The notes under the pieces were generated by a model. The model was not told where the DNA came from and did no database searches. It was given only the letters and a program-made list of their open reading frames with translations. The translations under genes and the position numbers were made by a program. 64,000 nucleotides of DNA. It comes from Pseudomonas flavescens. Lineage in GTDB: Bacteria > Pseudomonadota > Gammaproteobacteria > Pseudomonadales > Pseudomonadaceae. Each line of letters opens with the position of its first letter. Position 1 is the stretch's first letter. Shown one piece after another: positions 55,057 through 64,000 of this stretch. The DNA lies in NCBI RefSeq assembly GCF_013408425.1, contig NZ_JACBYV010000001.1:2542001-2606000 (forward strand), in the 5' to 3' direction.

Positions 55057-56088
55057 ATGGCTATTCACGTGAAGCGTCTGCTTGCGCGGCTGCGCAAGGA
55101 TTTCCAACTTTCGATCATTACCCTCATGGGGCTGTTCGGTGTACTGGGCATTTCGCCTTATGCCGTCTACCGCGCCGTGCACGGTAACTATCTGGTCAGC
55201 GTCGCCGATACGGTGATCGTGCTGTCGACCATCCTGGCCGTCATTCACGCCTGGCGCACCGGCGACACGGTCCGACCCGGGGTTTGGCTGGCCGGTATCT
55301 TCTCGCTGTGCGCCACACTGATCACCCTCAATCTGGGCGTCAACGGGCTGTTCTGGATTTACCCGCTGATCCTCTTCAACTTCTTCATGGTGTCACCGCC
55401 CAGGGCACTGCTCGCGACCGTACTGGTGGTCGCCGCATTGGCGATCTATTCCCTGCTGGTGCCGGGCACGGTATTCGAAAGCCGTTACCAGATGCTGTCG
55501 TTTCTGGTCACCGCACTGCTGGCCAGTGTGCTGACCTTCATCTTTGCCTACCGCACCCAGCACCAGCGTGACCAGTTGCATGCCTGGGCCACCCGCGACC
55601 CGCTGACCGGCGCCCGCAACCGCCGGGTAATGAACGATGAACTGAAAATCGCCGTATCCAACCGGCGCCGGCACGATATCAATGCCTCGGTTCTGCTGAT
55701 CGACCTCGACCATTTCAAGCAGATCAACGACCGCTTCGGTCACCAGGCCGGCGACCAGGTGCTGGTGGATTTCGTCGCACTGGCCCAGCGCAGCGTCCGC
55801 CAGGAAGATCGGCTGTTTCGCTTTGGTGGCGAAGAGTTTCTGCTGTTGCTGGGCAATACCGATGAACAGGGGCTGCTCTCGGCGGCGGAACACCTGCAGG
55901 CGCAGATAGCCCAGCACCTGAGCAGCCCTGGCGGCCTGGTGACCGTTTCCATGGGTGGCGCTGTGCTAAGGGCTGGCGAGCAATGGGAAAGCTGGCTGCA
56001 GCGCGCGGACCAGCAGCTCTACCAGGCCAAGGGCGCGGGCCGTGACCGCATCCACATCGATAGCGACGCAACGCTCGAACCAAGCTAG
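55057..56088 (+). CDS. Membrane diguanylate cyclase (GGDEF)
   Basis: 343 residues. About six membrane segments in the first 165 residues, then the GGDEF domain: ATRDPLTGARNRRVMNDEL, LLIDLDHFKQINDRFGHQ and the active-site GGEEF. RQED five residues before GGEEF is the RxxD inhibition site. It would make c-di-GMP. Separate from the island at 3-16 kb. Confidence 0.92.
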   Translation: MAIHVKRLLARLRKDFQLSIITLMGLFGVLGISPYAVYRAVHGNYLVSVADTVIVLSTILAVIHAWRTGDTVRPGVWLAGIFSLCATLITLNLGVNGLFWIYPLILFNFFMVSPPRALLATVLVVAALAIYSLLVPGTVFESRYQMLSFLVTALLASVLTFIFAYRTQHQRDQLHAWATRDPLTGARNRRVMNDELKIAVSNRRRHDINASVLLIDLDHFKQINDRFGHQAGDQVLVDFVALAQRSVRQEDRLFRFGGEEFLLLLGNTDEQGLLSAAEHLQAQIAQHLSSPGGLVTVSMGGAVLRAGEQWESWLQRADQQLYQAKGAGRDRIHIDSDATLEPS

Positions 56089-56195
56089 GGTCAACCCCGG
56101 CCGCAGCGACCTCTTGCAGGACCCAACCTTGGCCCGAGTAGCAAACGCTGCATATGCGCCTGGTCCGCCACCGCGGATTGCCGATCGCCAGAAAA

Positions 56196-56224
56196 GAAAA
56201 GGGCGGCCCGAGGGCCGCCCTTTT
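56196..56224. terminator. Bidirectional terminator between GGDEF gene and actP
   Basis: GGGCGGCC (56201-56208), CGAG, GGCCGCCC (56213-56220), with A-rich sequence before it and TTTT after. It can serve both convergent genes. Confidence 0.9.
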
Positions 56225-56238
56225 CAGTACTGCACCGA

Positions 56239-57894
56239 TCAGTGAGACGAAGCGCCACTGGCGCCCAGGCCGGTGTGCGAGCGCACGAACTGCGGCAGGA
56301 ACAGCGCACGTTCCTCTGCAGCCGATTCGGACTTGTCGGTGATCGAGAAGAACCAGATACCGACGAAGGCCACGATGATGGAGAACAGCGCCGGGTATTC
56401 GTACGGGAAGATCGCCTTCTCGTGACCGAGCACCGTGACCCAGATGGTTGGGCCGAGCACCATCAGTACCACGGCGGTGATCAGGCCGAGCCAGCCACCG
56501 ACCATCGCGCCACGGGTGGTCAGGTTCTTCCAGTACATGCTCAGGAACAGTACGGGGAAGTTACAGCTCGCCGCGATGGAGAACGCCAGACCCACCATGA
56601 AGGCGATGTTCTGTTTCTCGAAGAGAATCCCCAGGCCGATGGCCAGGATACCCAGGCACACGGTGGTGATCTTCGATACGCGCAGCTCGTCCTTCTCGTT
56701 GACGTTGCCCTTCTTGAACACGCTGGCGTACAGGTCGTGGGAAACCGCCGAAGCGCCCGCCAGGGTCAGACCGGCAACCACCGCGAGGATGGTGGCGAAG
56801 GCCACGGCCGAGATGAAGCCCAGGAAGATGCTGCCACCCACGGCATTGGCCAGGTGCACCGCCGCCATGTTGTTACCGCCCAGCAGAGCGCCAGCAGCGT
56901 CCTTGAAGGCCGGGTTGGTGCTGACCAGCAGGATCGCGCCGAAACCGATGATGAAGGTCAGGATGTAGAAGTAACCGATGAAGCCGGTGGCGTAGAACAC
57001 CGATTTACGGGCTTCCTTGGCATCGCCAACGGTGAAGAAGCGCATCAGGATGTGCGGCAGACCGGCAGTACCGAACATCAGCGCCAGGCCGAGGGAGATC
57101 GCCGAGATCGGGTCTTTCACCAGGCCACCGGGGCTCATGATCCTCTCGCCGTTGGCGTGAACCTTGATCGCTTCGGTGAACAGGGTGTTGAAGTTGAAGT
57201 CGACGTGCTTCATCACCATGAACGCCATGAACGACGCACCGGAAAGCAGCAACACCGCCTTGATGATCTGCACCCAGGTGGTGGCCAGCATGCCGCCGAA
57301 CAGCACGTACATCACCATCAGGATACCGACCAGCACGACCGCCACATGGTATTGCAGGCCGAACAGCAGCTCGATCAGCTTGCCTGCACCGACCATCTGC
57401 GCGATCAGGTAGAAAGCCACCACCACCAGCGACCCGCTGGCTGACAGGGTACGGATTTCCTTCTGCTTGAGGCGATAGGACGCCACGTCGGCAAAGGTGT
57501 ATTTGCCCAGGTTGCGCAGGCGTTCGGCGATCAGGAAGAGGATCACCGGCCAGCCGACCAGGAAGCCGATCGAGTAGATCAGGCCGTCGTAGCCGGACGT
57601 GAACACCAGGGCGGAAATACCCAGGAAGGACGCCGCCGACATGTAGTCACCAGCGATTGCCAAGCCGTTCTGGAAGCCTGTGATACCGCCCCCCGCGGTA
57701 TAGAAATCAGACGTCGACTTGCTGCGTTTTGAAGCCCAGTAGGTGATGCACAGGGTGCCACCGACGAAAGCCAGGAACATCAGGATCGCGGGCGTATTGA
57801 CTGCCTGGCGCTGAACGTCGCCGGTCAATGCATCGGCCCACAAGGTCGGGGCCAGGGCCATCAGGGCCAACGTGGAGAGGATACGGCCGATCAT
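56239..57894 (-). CDS. actP: Cation/acetate symporter ActP
   Basis: 551 residues. Sodium:solute symporter family, about 13 membrane segments, with signal-like N-terminus ([20 protein letters not shown]). Key segments: [40 protein letters not shown] and [20 protein letters not shown]. Imports acetate and other short carboxylates. The start overlaps the yjcH stop by four bases. Confidence 0.95.
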   Translation of the reverse strand: MIGRILSTLALMALAPTLWADALTGDVQRQAVNTPAILMFLAFVGGTLCITYWASKRSKSTSDFYTAGGGITGFQNGLAIAGDYMSAASFLGISALVFTSGYDGLIYSIGFLVGWPVILFLIAERLRNLGKYTFADVASYRLKQKEIRTLSASGSLVVVAFYLIAQMVGAGKLIELLFGLQYHVAVVLVGILMVMYVLFGGMLATTWVQIIKAVLLLSGASFMAFMVMKHVDFNFNTLFTEAIKVHANGERIMSPGGLVKDPISAISLGLALMFGTAGLPHILMRFFTVGDAKEARKSVFYATGFIGYFYILTFIIGFGAILLVSTNPAFKDAAGALLGGNNMAAVHLANAVGGSIFLGFISAVAFATILAVVAGLTLAGASAVSHDLYASVFKKGNVNEKDELRVSKITTVCLGILAIGLGILFEKQNIAFMVGLAFSIAASCNFPVLFLSMYWKNLTTRGAMVGGWLGLITAVVLMVLGPTIWVTVLGHEKAIFPYEYPALFSIIVAFVGIWFFSITDKSESAAEERALFLPQFVRSHTGLGASGASSH

Positions 57895-58202
57895 TTGCCC
57901 ACCTCATCCAGGATCACCTGGTTCAGGTTGTCGAATTCGCTGTTGGCGCGGCGCACGTAGATGCCGGTCAGCACGAAGGCCGAGAGGATTACGCCGAGGC
58001 CAACTGGAATGCCCCAGGTGATCGGAGAACCTTCGGTGATGCGGGTTCCCAGCCAGCCGGGCACGAAGGCGATGAGCAGGATGAAGCCGATATAGATGCC
58101 AAGCATGATGGCGGAAAGTATCCAGGCGAATTTTTCACGCTTGGCTACTAGCTCCTTGAAGTGCGGACTTTGCTCGATCCGCCGGTAGATGCTGTCGTTC
58201 AT
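57891..58202 (-). CDS. yjcH: YjcH, DUF485 inner-membrane protein
   Basis: 103 residues from the ATG at 58202 with GGAGGA upstream. Two membrane segments (about 24-45 and 62-85): [20 protein letters not shown] and [23 protein letters not shown]485 genes occur in front of actP in most proteobacteria and are co-transcribed with it. Confidence 0.93.
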   Translation of the reverse strand: MNDSIYRRIEQSPHFKELVAKREKFAWILSAIMLGIYIGFILLIAFVPGWLGTRITEGSPITWGIPVGLGVILSAFVLTGIYVRRANSEFDNLNQVILDEVGK

Positions 58203-58297
58203 TTTATTGTTATCCTCCACAGCAGGATGCTGGTATGGATAACTGTAAGTCAGCATTCAACTTCCGACAGACGACCTTAGTCGAAACCCCCTCCCTT

Positions 58298-58313
58298 TTA
58301 GACCAAAGTCTAA
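58298..58313. promoter_or_regulatory. 6-4-6 palindrome upstream of yjcH-actP
   Basis: TTAGAC, CAAA, GTCTAA: a perfect inverted repeat about 96 bp upstream of yjcH. In Pseudomonas the acetate-uptake operon is controlled by a LuxR-type response regulator (CrbR/ErdR); this palindrome is the obvious candidate for its site, but the exact motif is not confirmed here. Confidence 0.55.
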
Positions 58314-58325
58314 TGCCCGGCGCAC

Positions 58326-58667
58326 TCAGCGCCGCTGCTGGTACTGCTGCGTGCCCTGCCCCGGATATCGCTGAATCTGGTAACCGTTCGGGTACTCGGT
58401 GCTCTGCCGGATGCCGCCACGGGTCTCGAAGGTCGAGCTGCGCTGGCCGCTTTCATAACGGCTTGAATCGATGCCTTGCGGTATGCGCTGGCCACCATAC
58501 AGGTTGTAACGCTCCTGACGCTCATAGGTGTCGACGCTGCCACTGGCACCCGGGCTGACGTAAGCCTTGGGAATCACGCGGATGGTCTGCGGCGCGCGCT
58601 CGTCGGCGGATGCGCCGGTGGCGGTCAGCACAGCCAGCATCAGGGTAAAACCGATCAGTGATTTCAT
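58326..58667 (-). CDS. Small secreted protein
   Basis: 113 residues. Signal peptide to about residue 21 (GASADERAP). The mature part is rich in Tyr, Gln, Arg and Gly: YERQERYNLYGGQRIPQGID and NGYQIQRYPGQGTQQYQQRR. Looks intrinsically disordered. No family recognised. Confidence 0.7.
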   Translation of the reverse strand: MKSLIGFTLMLAVLTATGASADERAPQTIRVIPKAYVSPGASGSVDTYERQERYNLYGGQRIPQGIDSSRYESGQRSSTFETRGGIRQSTEYPNGYQIQRYPGQGTQQYQQRR

Positions 58668-58745
58668 CTCGAACTCCGATAGCGTTCAGGCGCCAGGTAA
58701 TCACGCCCTCGCCCCATGTCTAGCTGAGACAGCGCGCAGCGCGGA

Positions 58746-59318
58746 TCATTTGCGACTCAATGCCTCGCCGATCCCATAAAAGTGACCGCCGGCTACGTGA
58801 TGGATGCTGCGCCAGGCGGGATCGGCCTCCTCGAAGTGCCAGCGCCCGTCACGAAACACCCGCGAATCGGCCCACGCAGCGGTCACCTCGGCGATGAACA
58901 GGTCGTAGGTCTGCTGGTTGTGCGGCTCTACGATCAGGCGGCAGGCCAGCCATGCCGAGCAGCCCGCGACGAACGGCAGATTCTGATCGCCCAGGGCGAT
59001 GAGTTCGACGCCGGTAGTGGCCAACTTGTCGGGCTCATCGTTCAAGCTGCGCGAACCGACCTGGTGAGTCAGTTCCAGCTGCGCGGCAGTGGGTACCTGA
59101 ATGACTAATCGACCGCTACGCTCGACCAGCGCACGGGTGGCGGTGATCTTGTCCAGTACCACGGTCAGCTTGGGCGGGTCGAAATCCAGGGCACAAGCCC
59201 AGGCGGCGGCCATCACCCCGTCGACGCCGTCATGGCGTGCGGATACCAGCACCGTGGGGCCGTGGTTGAGCAACCGGTAGGCCTTGTCCAGGCTCACGGG
59301 CTTGATCGGGTTGTCCAT
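58746..59318 (-). CDS. Flavin reductase-family protein
   Basis: 190 residues from the ATG at 59318. FMN-binding split-barrel: YRLLNHGPTVLVSARHDGVD, MAAAWACALDFDPPKLTVVL, then VAGCSAWLACRLI and the C-terminal HFYGIGEAL. This is the flavin reductase-like fold; it may reduce FMN or bind it for another purpose. Divergent from the amidase. Confidence 0.88.
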   Translation of the reverse strand: MDNPIKPVSLDKAYRLLNHGPTVLVSARHDGVDGVMAAAWACALDFDPPKLTVVLDKITATRALVERSGRLVIQVPTAAQLELTHQVGSRSLNDEPDKLATTGVELIALGDQNLPFVAGCSAWLACRLIVEPHNQQTYDLFIAEVTAAWADSRVFRDGRWHFEEADPAWRSIHHVAGGHFYGIGEALSRK

Positions 59319-59509
59319 CGTTGCGCCTCTGCGAAACTCGAAAACGGCAATGTACAACATCGCACCTCACGAGCCACGACGTGATCGCCCGGACGGCCAC
59401 TCGCGCGCTAGAATCGGCGCCCGTGCAGGCTTTGCTCGAGCCCTCCATCCCATTCAGGTGCAGCATGACGCCAGGCGTCGTCCACCTGCCAGCTAACAGT
59501 GGTGACACC

Positions 59510-61222
59510 ATGATCGAGGTAACCGAAGTTTCCATCGCCCAACTGCGCGCTGCGCTGGAGGCGGGCCGCACCACAGCGGTCGAACTGGTCAAAGCCTACC
59601 TCGCCAGGATCGACGCCTATGACGGCCCGCAGACGGCCACCGCGCTGAACGCCGTGGTGGTGCGCAACCCGGACGCGCTGCTCGAGGCAGAGGCATCCGA
59701 CGCCCGCCGCGCCCGTGGCGAAACCCGCGGCCCGCTCGATGGCATCCCCTACACCGCCAAGGACAGCTACCTGGTCAAGGGGCTGACCGCCGCCTCGGGC
59801 AGCCCGGCCTTCAAGGACCTGCTCGCCCACCGCGACGCCTTCACCGTCGAACGCCTGCGCGCGGCCGGCGCCATCTGCCTGGGCAAGACCAACATGCCGC
59901 CGATGGCCAACGGTGGCATGCAGCGTGGCGTCTATGGCCGCGCCGAAAGCCCGTACAACGCCAGCTACCTGACCGCCCCGTTCGCCTCGGGCTCCTCGAA
60001 CGGGGCTGGTACTGCGACGGCTGCCAGTTTCGCCGCCTTTGGCCTCGCCGAGGAAACCTGGTCGAGCGGTCGTGGCCCGGCTTCGAACAATGGCTTGTGC
60101 GCCTATACGCCGTCGCGCGGGGTGATCTCGGTGCGCGGCAACTGGCCGCTGACGCCAACCATGGACGTGGTGGTGCCCTACGCGCGAAGCATGGTCGATC
60201 TGCTCGAAGTGCTGGACGTGGTCGCCGCCGATGACCCCGACACTCGGGGCGACCTGTGGCGCCTGCAGCCCTGGGTGCCGATCCCCGCCGCCTCCTCGGT
60301 AAGACCCGACCGCTATCAGGCACTGGCTGTGGGTGCGGACGCACTGGCCGGCAAACGCTTCGGCGTGCCACGCATGTTCATCAATGCCGACCCGGACGCA
60401 GGCACCAGCGACTCGCCAGGCATCGGCGGGCCAACCGGGCAGCGTATCAACACCCGTGCCTCGGTGATCGCGCTATGGGAGAACGCCCGTAAGGCGCTGG
60501 AAAGTGCTGGCGCCGAAGTGATCGAGGTGGACTTCCCGCTGGTTTCCAACTGCGAGGGCGACCGCCCTGGCGCCTCGACGGTGTTCAACCGTGGCCTGGT
60601 TTCCAAAGAGTTTCTGCATGACGAACTCTGGGAACTGTCAGCCTGGGCCTTCGACGACTTCCTGCGTGCCAATGGCGATCCGAAACTGAACCGTTTGGCG
60701 GACGTCGATGGGCCGCAGATTTTCCCCCACGACCCAGGCACCCTGCCCAACCGCGAGGACGATCTGGCCGCCGGGATGGACGAGTACGTGCGCATGGCCG
60801 AACGCGGCATCACGCCGTGGAACGAGATCGCCACGCTGCCCGATGGCCTGCGAGGGCTGGAGAAGACCCGGCAGATCGATCTCGAACAGTGGATGGACGC
60901 GCTCGGGCTCGACGCCGTGCTCTTCCCTACCGTCGCCGACGTGGGCCCAGCGGATGCCGATATCAACCCGGCTTCCGCCGATATCGCCTGGAGCAACGGC
61001 ATCTGGGTCGCCAACGGCAACCTCGCCATTCGCCACCTCGGCGTGCCCACGGTGACGGTGCCGATGGGTGTGATGGCGGATATCGGCATGCCCGTCGGGC
61101 TGACCTTCGCCGGCCGCGCCTACGATGACTCGGCGCTGCTGCGACTGGCCTGCGCCTATGAGTCGACAGGTTCGCAACGCCAGATTCCACCGCGCACCCC
61201 GCCGCTGTCGAAAGCCGAGTGA
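59510..61222 (+). CDS. Amidase-signature family hydrolase
   Basis: 570 residues from the ATG at 59510 (a start at 59465 with AGGTG upstream is possible). Catalytic lysine in GIPYTAKDSYLVKG and the serine-rich stretch FASGSSNGAGTATAASF followed by TWSSGRGPASNNGLCAY. The nucleophile region differs from the usual GGSSGG; the rest fits the amidase family. Substrate unknown. The protein is soluble and has no signal. Confidence 0.88.
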   Translation: MIEVTEVSIAQLRAALEAGRTTAVELVKAYLARIDAYDGPQTATALNAVVVRNPDALLEAEASDARRARGETRGPLDGIPYTAKDSYLVKGLTAASGSPAFKDLLAHRDAFTVERLRAAGAICLGKTNMPPMANGGMQRGVYGRAESPYNASYLTAPFASGSSNGAGTATAASFAAFGLAEETWSSGRGPASNNGLCAYTPSRGVISVRGNWPLTPTMDVVVPYARSMVDLLEVLDVVAADDPDTRGDLWRLQPWVPIPAASSVRPDRYQALAVGADALAGKRFGVPRMFINADPDAGTSDSPGIGGPTGQRINTRASVIALWENARKALESAGAEVIEVDFPLVSNCEGDRPGASTVFNRGLVSKEFLHDELWELSAWAFDDFLRANGDPKLNRLADVDGPQIFPHDPGTLPNREDDLAAGMDEYVRMAERGITPWNEIATLPDGLRGLEKTRQIDLEQWMDALGLDAVLFPTVADVGPADADINPASADIAWSNGIWVANGNLAIRHLGVPTVTVPMGVMADIGMPVGLTFAGRAYDDSALLRLACAYESTGSQRQIPPRTPPLSKAE

Positions 61223-61526
61223 TGAGCCCGCGTGATTGTCGAGCTGCAAGCGACAATCACGCTCACGCTGTATCGCCTGACCGAGCAGCAACTGGCCTGC
61301 CAGCGTGGCTAGCGGGATAAGCTCGGGCTGGAGCCCATCCCCCTCATCACTGCATTCGCAATTCGAATGATAGACCGGCGAATTATGCGTTTTACGGAAG
61401 AATGCACCCGACACATACTTTCGCCATAGGCTCACTACACCCCGGGTGGAGAAACTCGCATTAACCGCCTTTTCGGACATCGCGAATGCTGTCGATAAGC
61501 GCAACGGATGCATGAACAGGAACGAT
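61223..61526. other. Gene-free stretch before azlC
   Basis: Just after the amidase gene is an 11-base inverted repeat: CGTGATTGTCG (61230-61240), nine bases, CGACAATCACG (61250-61260), without a T run. The rest up to azlC presumably holds its promoter; nothing else can be named. Confidence 0.6.
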
Positions 61527-62240
61527 ATGTTGTCGAACAGCGATAAGAACTTGGAAGCGATTAATGTCTCGATCGCCTGGGATGGATTCAAGGCATTCCT
61601 GCCCATTTCGGCCTTCGTCGTGCTGTTCGGGCTGGCTTTCGGGCTGGCCGCCACGCAGACCGGGCTGAGCACCGAGACCAGCCTCGTCATGAGCGCACTG
61701 GTCTTCGCCGGGGCATCGCAGTTCGCGGCGCTGGATCTGTGGGGCACGCACATACCACTAGTGCCTCTGGCGCTGACGGTGTTCGCGATCAATGCCCGTC
61801 ACCTGCTGATGGGTGCCACGCTGTACCCCTGGCTGAGCAACCTGCCGCCAGCCAAACGCTACGGCGTCATGCTGGTCGCCTCCGATGCCAACTGGGCCAT
61901 GTCCATGCAGGCCTTCGGTTCTGGCAAGCCAGGACTGGGGCTGCTGCTCGGTGGCGGCCTGGCGCTGTGGTCAGCCTGGCTGCTGGGAACCTGGCTGGGT
62001 ATCTATTTTGGCAGTGCAATCGACGACCCCGTGAGCTTTGGCCTGGACATGGTCATGGGCTGTTTCCTGCTGGCCATGGTGGTCGGTGGCAAGAAGGATC
62101 TGCGGATTTTGATCATCTGGACGGTCGCTGCGTGCGCCTCGCTGCTGGCCTACTGGTATTTGCCCAGCAACAGCCATGTGGTGGTCGGTGCCTTGGCGGG
62201 CGGCGTGCTCGGTGCCTTGTGGATGGAGAAGCAAGCATGA
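61527..62240 (+). CDS. azlC: AzlC-family branched-chain amino acid exporter, large subunit
   Basis: 237 residues from the ATG at 61527, preceded by AGGAACG. About six membrane segments with GFKAFLPISAFVVLFGLAFG, ALVFAGASQFAALDLW and NARHLLMGATLYPWL. It works with the small partner AzlD; the pair exports branched-chain amino acids or similar substances. The stop overlaps the azlD start by four bases. Confidence 0.93.
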   Translation: MLSNSDKNLEAINVSIAWDGFKAFLPISAFVVLFGLAFGLAATQTGLSTETSLVMSALVFAGASQFAALDLWGTHIPLVPLALTVFAINARHLLMGATLYPWLSNLPPAKRYGVMLVASDANWAMSMQAFGSGKPGLGLLLGGGLALWSAWLLGTWLGIYFGSAIDDPVSFGLDMVMGCFLLAMVVGGKKDLRILIIWTVAACASLLAYWYLPSNSHVVVGALAGGVLGALWMEKQA

Positions 62241-62551
62241 TGATCGAATCGACGGGTTCCGGCGCCATGATCGTCGTCATCGTGATGGCGGTGGTGACGC
62301 TCGCCACCCGTTGGGGCGGTATTTTCGTCATGTCGTTCGTGCCGATAAACCTCAGAACCCAGCAGTTCATCAGTGCCATGTCCGGCTCGGTACTGGTGGC
62401 ACTGCTGGCGCCCCTGGCACTTGAAGGCGACAACGGTGCACGGCTGGCATTGGCGAGCACGGCGGTTGTCATGCTGCTGGTCAAGAAACCACTGCCGGCG
62501 ATTGCCGCGGGGATACTGGTTGCCGCTCTCGTCAGGCAAACGGGGCTTTAA
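62237..62551 (+). CDS. azlD: AzlD-family exporter, small subunit
   Basis: 104 residues with about four membrane segments: MIVVIVMAVVTLATRWGGIF, FISAMSGSVLVALLAPLALE and VKKPLPAIAAGILVAALVRQ. Overlaps azlC by ATGA. Confidence 0.92.
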   Translation: MMIESTGSGAMIVVIVMAVVTLATRWGGIFVMSFVPINLRTQQFISAMSGSVLVALLAPLALEGDNGARLALASTAVVMLLVKKPLPAIAAGILVAALVRQTGL

Positions 62552-62891
62552 ACCGCAGCCTGGCGCTGCCACCACGCGTGGTCAGCGCGGCATCCAACAT
62601 TGCGCCAGCGCATTGAATACTTGCCAATTCGCCAATTTTTTATGCGCGAGCGCTCACCTATACTGGCTGACGAATATCATCGTGCTGGTCACTCTCGCCT
62701 TCCCGGACTCCTGCAATGCAGGGGCAGGAACTGCTCAGTCAGAGCCCGTCACAAGCCACTCCAGGCCCAGTTCCTGGCGCCAGGCGCCAGGCGCCAGGCG
62801 CCATCGCTCAGGCCAGCCGAAAGATAGTTTTTTGAGTCTCCGAAATGACAGGCCACGCCTGGCATCTCGTCCCAGTATCCGGTAATCGATC
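62552..62891. other. Gene-free stretch with 7-bp tandem repeat
   Basis: Contains a run of four GGCGCCA units at 62776-62803. Otherwise a gap without a recognisable gene; the promoter of the CDF transporter should be here. Confidence 0.6.
62776..62803. repeat. Four tandem GGCGCCA units
   Basis: Exact copies at 62776, 62783, 62790 and 62797. Non-coding, 89 bp upstream of the CDF transporter start. Confidence 0.95.
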
Positions 62892-63818
62892 ATGAAAACA
62901 GAACAAGGCATCCTGCGCCTATCCATCGCCGTCACCCTGCTGCTAGCGGGTGGCGGTATCCTCTTTGGTCTCTTGTCGGGGTCCTTCTCCATCGTCTTCG
63001 ACGGCGTCTATTCGCTCGCCGATGCCAGCATGAGTGGCCTGGCACTGATCGTCGCCACGCTGATCCGCAAGCACACGTCCAACAGCGACGCCAACCGCCG
63101 CCTCGCCGAGCGCTTCAATATGGGGTTCTGGCACCTGGAGCCCATGGTGCTGGCGCTCAACGGCACCTTGCTGTGCGGCGTGACGCTGTACGCGCTGATC
63201 AATGCGGTCGGCAGTCTGCTGGCAGGCGGCAAACCCCTCGACTTCGGCTTCGCGATCATCTACGCGCTCGTGGCAACCATCGCCTGCTTCAGCCTGGCCG
63301 CCCTGGAGTTTCGCGCCAACAAACTCATCCGCTCGGACTTCGTGGCCCTGGATGCCAAGGCCTGGGTGATGTCCGGGAGCATCTCGCTGGCATTGTTGAT
63401 CGCCTTCATGCTGGGCGAGGTTACCGCCTCGACCACCTATGGCTGGCTTGGCCCCTACATCGACCCGGCGGTGCTGGCGATCATCTGCCTGGTGATTCTG
63501 CCCATGCCGCTGCTGACCATCCGCCAGGCAATGGCCGATATCCTGCTGGTCACGCCGCCAGCGCTGAAGATGCACGTCGACGAGGTAGCCTCCGGCGTGG
63601 TCGCCCAACAGGGCTTCGTCGGCTATGAAGCCTACGTCGCCAAGGTGGGCCGTGCCCTGCAGGTCGAGCTGTACTTCATCGTGCCTGCCGACTGGCCAGC
63701 CCAGACCCTGGACGACTGGGACCGGCTGCGCGACGCCATCGGCGAAGCGATTGGCGACGAAGGCCCCAACCGCTGGCTGACCATCGCCTTCACCACCGAT
63801 CCGCAATGGGCCAGGTAG
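62892..63818 (+). CDS. Cation diffusion facilitator (CDF) family transporter
   Basis: 308 residues with six membrane segments: LSIAVTLLLAGGGILFGLLS, FDGVYSLADASMSGLALIVA and later FVALDAKAWVMSGSISLALL. The FDGVYSLAD segment holds the first metal-binding aspartates and DAKAWVMSG the second site, where an Ala stands at a usual His position. A C-terminal cytoplasmic domain follows. It should export a divalent metal such as zinc, iron or manganese. Confidence 0.87.
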   Translation: MKTEQGILRLSIAVTLLLAGGGILFGLLSGSFSIVFDGVYSLADASMSGLALIVATLIRKHTSNSDANRRLAERFNMGFWHLEPMVLALNGTLLCGVTLYALINAVGSLLAGGKPLDFGFAIIYALVATIACFSLAALEFRANKLIRSDFVALDAKAWVMSGSISLALLIAFMLGEVTASTTYGWLGPYIDPAVLAIICLVILPMPLLTIRQAMADILLVTPPALKMHVDEVASGVVAQQGFVGYEAYVAKVGRALQVELYFIVPADWPAQTLDDWDRLRDAIGEAIGDEGPNRWLTIAFTTDPQWAR

Positions 63819-63947
63819 CGGCCCTGCTGGCGAGCGAGCAGATCGATATGCACGCTCCAAGCAACAAAGCGTCAACCTCGGGGCAGTAGATCACTCTCGA
63901 GCCAGCTATTAAGGTGCGGCCACTAGCATTCCACGAGGGCTTTGGCC

Positions 63948-64000
63948 ATGGCATCCGTTCGCTTCCAGTACATCTTCGACCCCCTGTGTGGCTGGTGCTA
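63948..64000 (+). CDS. DsbA-family protein, N-terminal fragment (3' end outside window)
   Basis: ATG at 63948 with GAGGG upstream. The visible residues are MASVRFQYIFDPLCGWC, that is the beta strand and CxxC active site of the DsbA/FrnE thioredoxin-like family. No signal peptide. The rest is beyond the window. Confidence 0.8.
   Translation, partial: MASVRFQYIFDPLCGWC

Noticed and set aside
61230..61260. 11-base inverted repeat after the amidase gene as a terminator
   Set aside because: No T run on either strand. It may be an operator or mRNA 3' stem, but there is not enough to call it a terminator.
1..64000. CRISPR arrays, IS elements, prophage or integrase genes
   Set aside because: No regular spaced repeats, no transposase or integrase motifs and no terminal inverted repeats with target duplications were seen.

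Overview
The window is chromosomal DNA of a Pseudomonas species. It is GC-rich and densely coding, and its core is unmistakably pseudomonad: the oprH-phoP-phoQ locus lies next to the periplasmic nitrate reductase operon and dctA, as known for P. aeruginosa PAO1. PcpS-type phosphopantetheinyl transferase, yjcH-actP, DUF2789 and YeeN-type YebC genes add to this. The exact species cannot be named from the sequence. There are no rRNA genes, convincing tRNA genes, insertion sequences, prophage genes or CRISPR arrays.

Region by region. 1-3.2 kb: the end of an AraC-type regulator, a DUF429-like protein, and an ArsR-type repressor with a quinone-oxidoreductase-like gene and an ABM-domain gene; repressor and oxidoreductase have the same 7-6-7 palindrome upstream. 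3.5-15.7 kb: a signalling island of seven genes: a hybrid histidine kinase, a CHASE2 class III nucleotide cyclase, a FecR/OmpA envelope pair, a GAF/HD-GYP protein, a 1164-residue GAF/PAS hybrid kinase and a diguanylate cyclase. 16.05-16.62 kb: an elaborate, apparently two-state RNA leader before a 25-codon ORF that is coupled to a small conserved-looking gene. 17.4-26.3 kb: dctA with a sigma-54 promoter, phoQ, phoP and oprH with four PhoP half-sites, then napEDABC (no napF) with an Anr/FNR-like box.

26.3-34.0 kb: pcpS, an M18 aminopeptidase, gmhA, an MscS-family channel, lemA and a membrane M48 peptidase whose 3' end lies inside a 115-bp tandem repeat. 34.4-45.7 kb: a CAP-domain protein, an orphan glucosylglycerol-phosphate phosphatase, a bestrophin, a hairpin-rich non-coding stretch with its own promoter and operator-like palindrome, a DUF2167 protein, a LysR/DUF2798 pair, ppiC, a zinc metallopeptidase, a GFA protein, an inositol-phosphatase-like protein and a TauE/SafE transporter. 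45.7-64 kb: dgt, a LysR/LysE pair, several small lipoproteins, a serine hydrolase, YebC, NUDIX, GNAT, a second diguanylate cyclase, actP-yjcH with a palindromic site, a flavin reductase, an amidase, azlCD, a CDF transporter and the start of a DsbA-family gene.

How the parts work together: dctA and actP-yjcH import C4-dicarboxylates and acetate; nap disposes of electrons to nitrate; PhoPQ-OprH senses low magnesium or cationic peptides and remodels the outer membrane. The most unusual material is the signalling island, the RNA leader at 16 kb and the candidate structured RNA at 37.7-38.1 kb.
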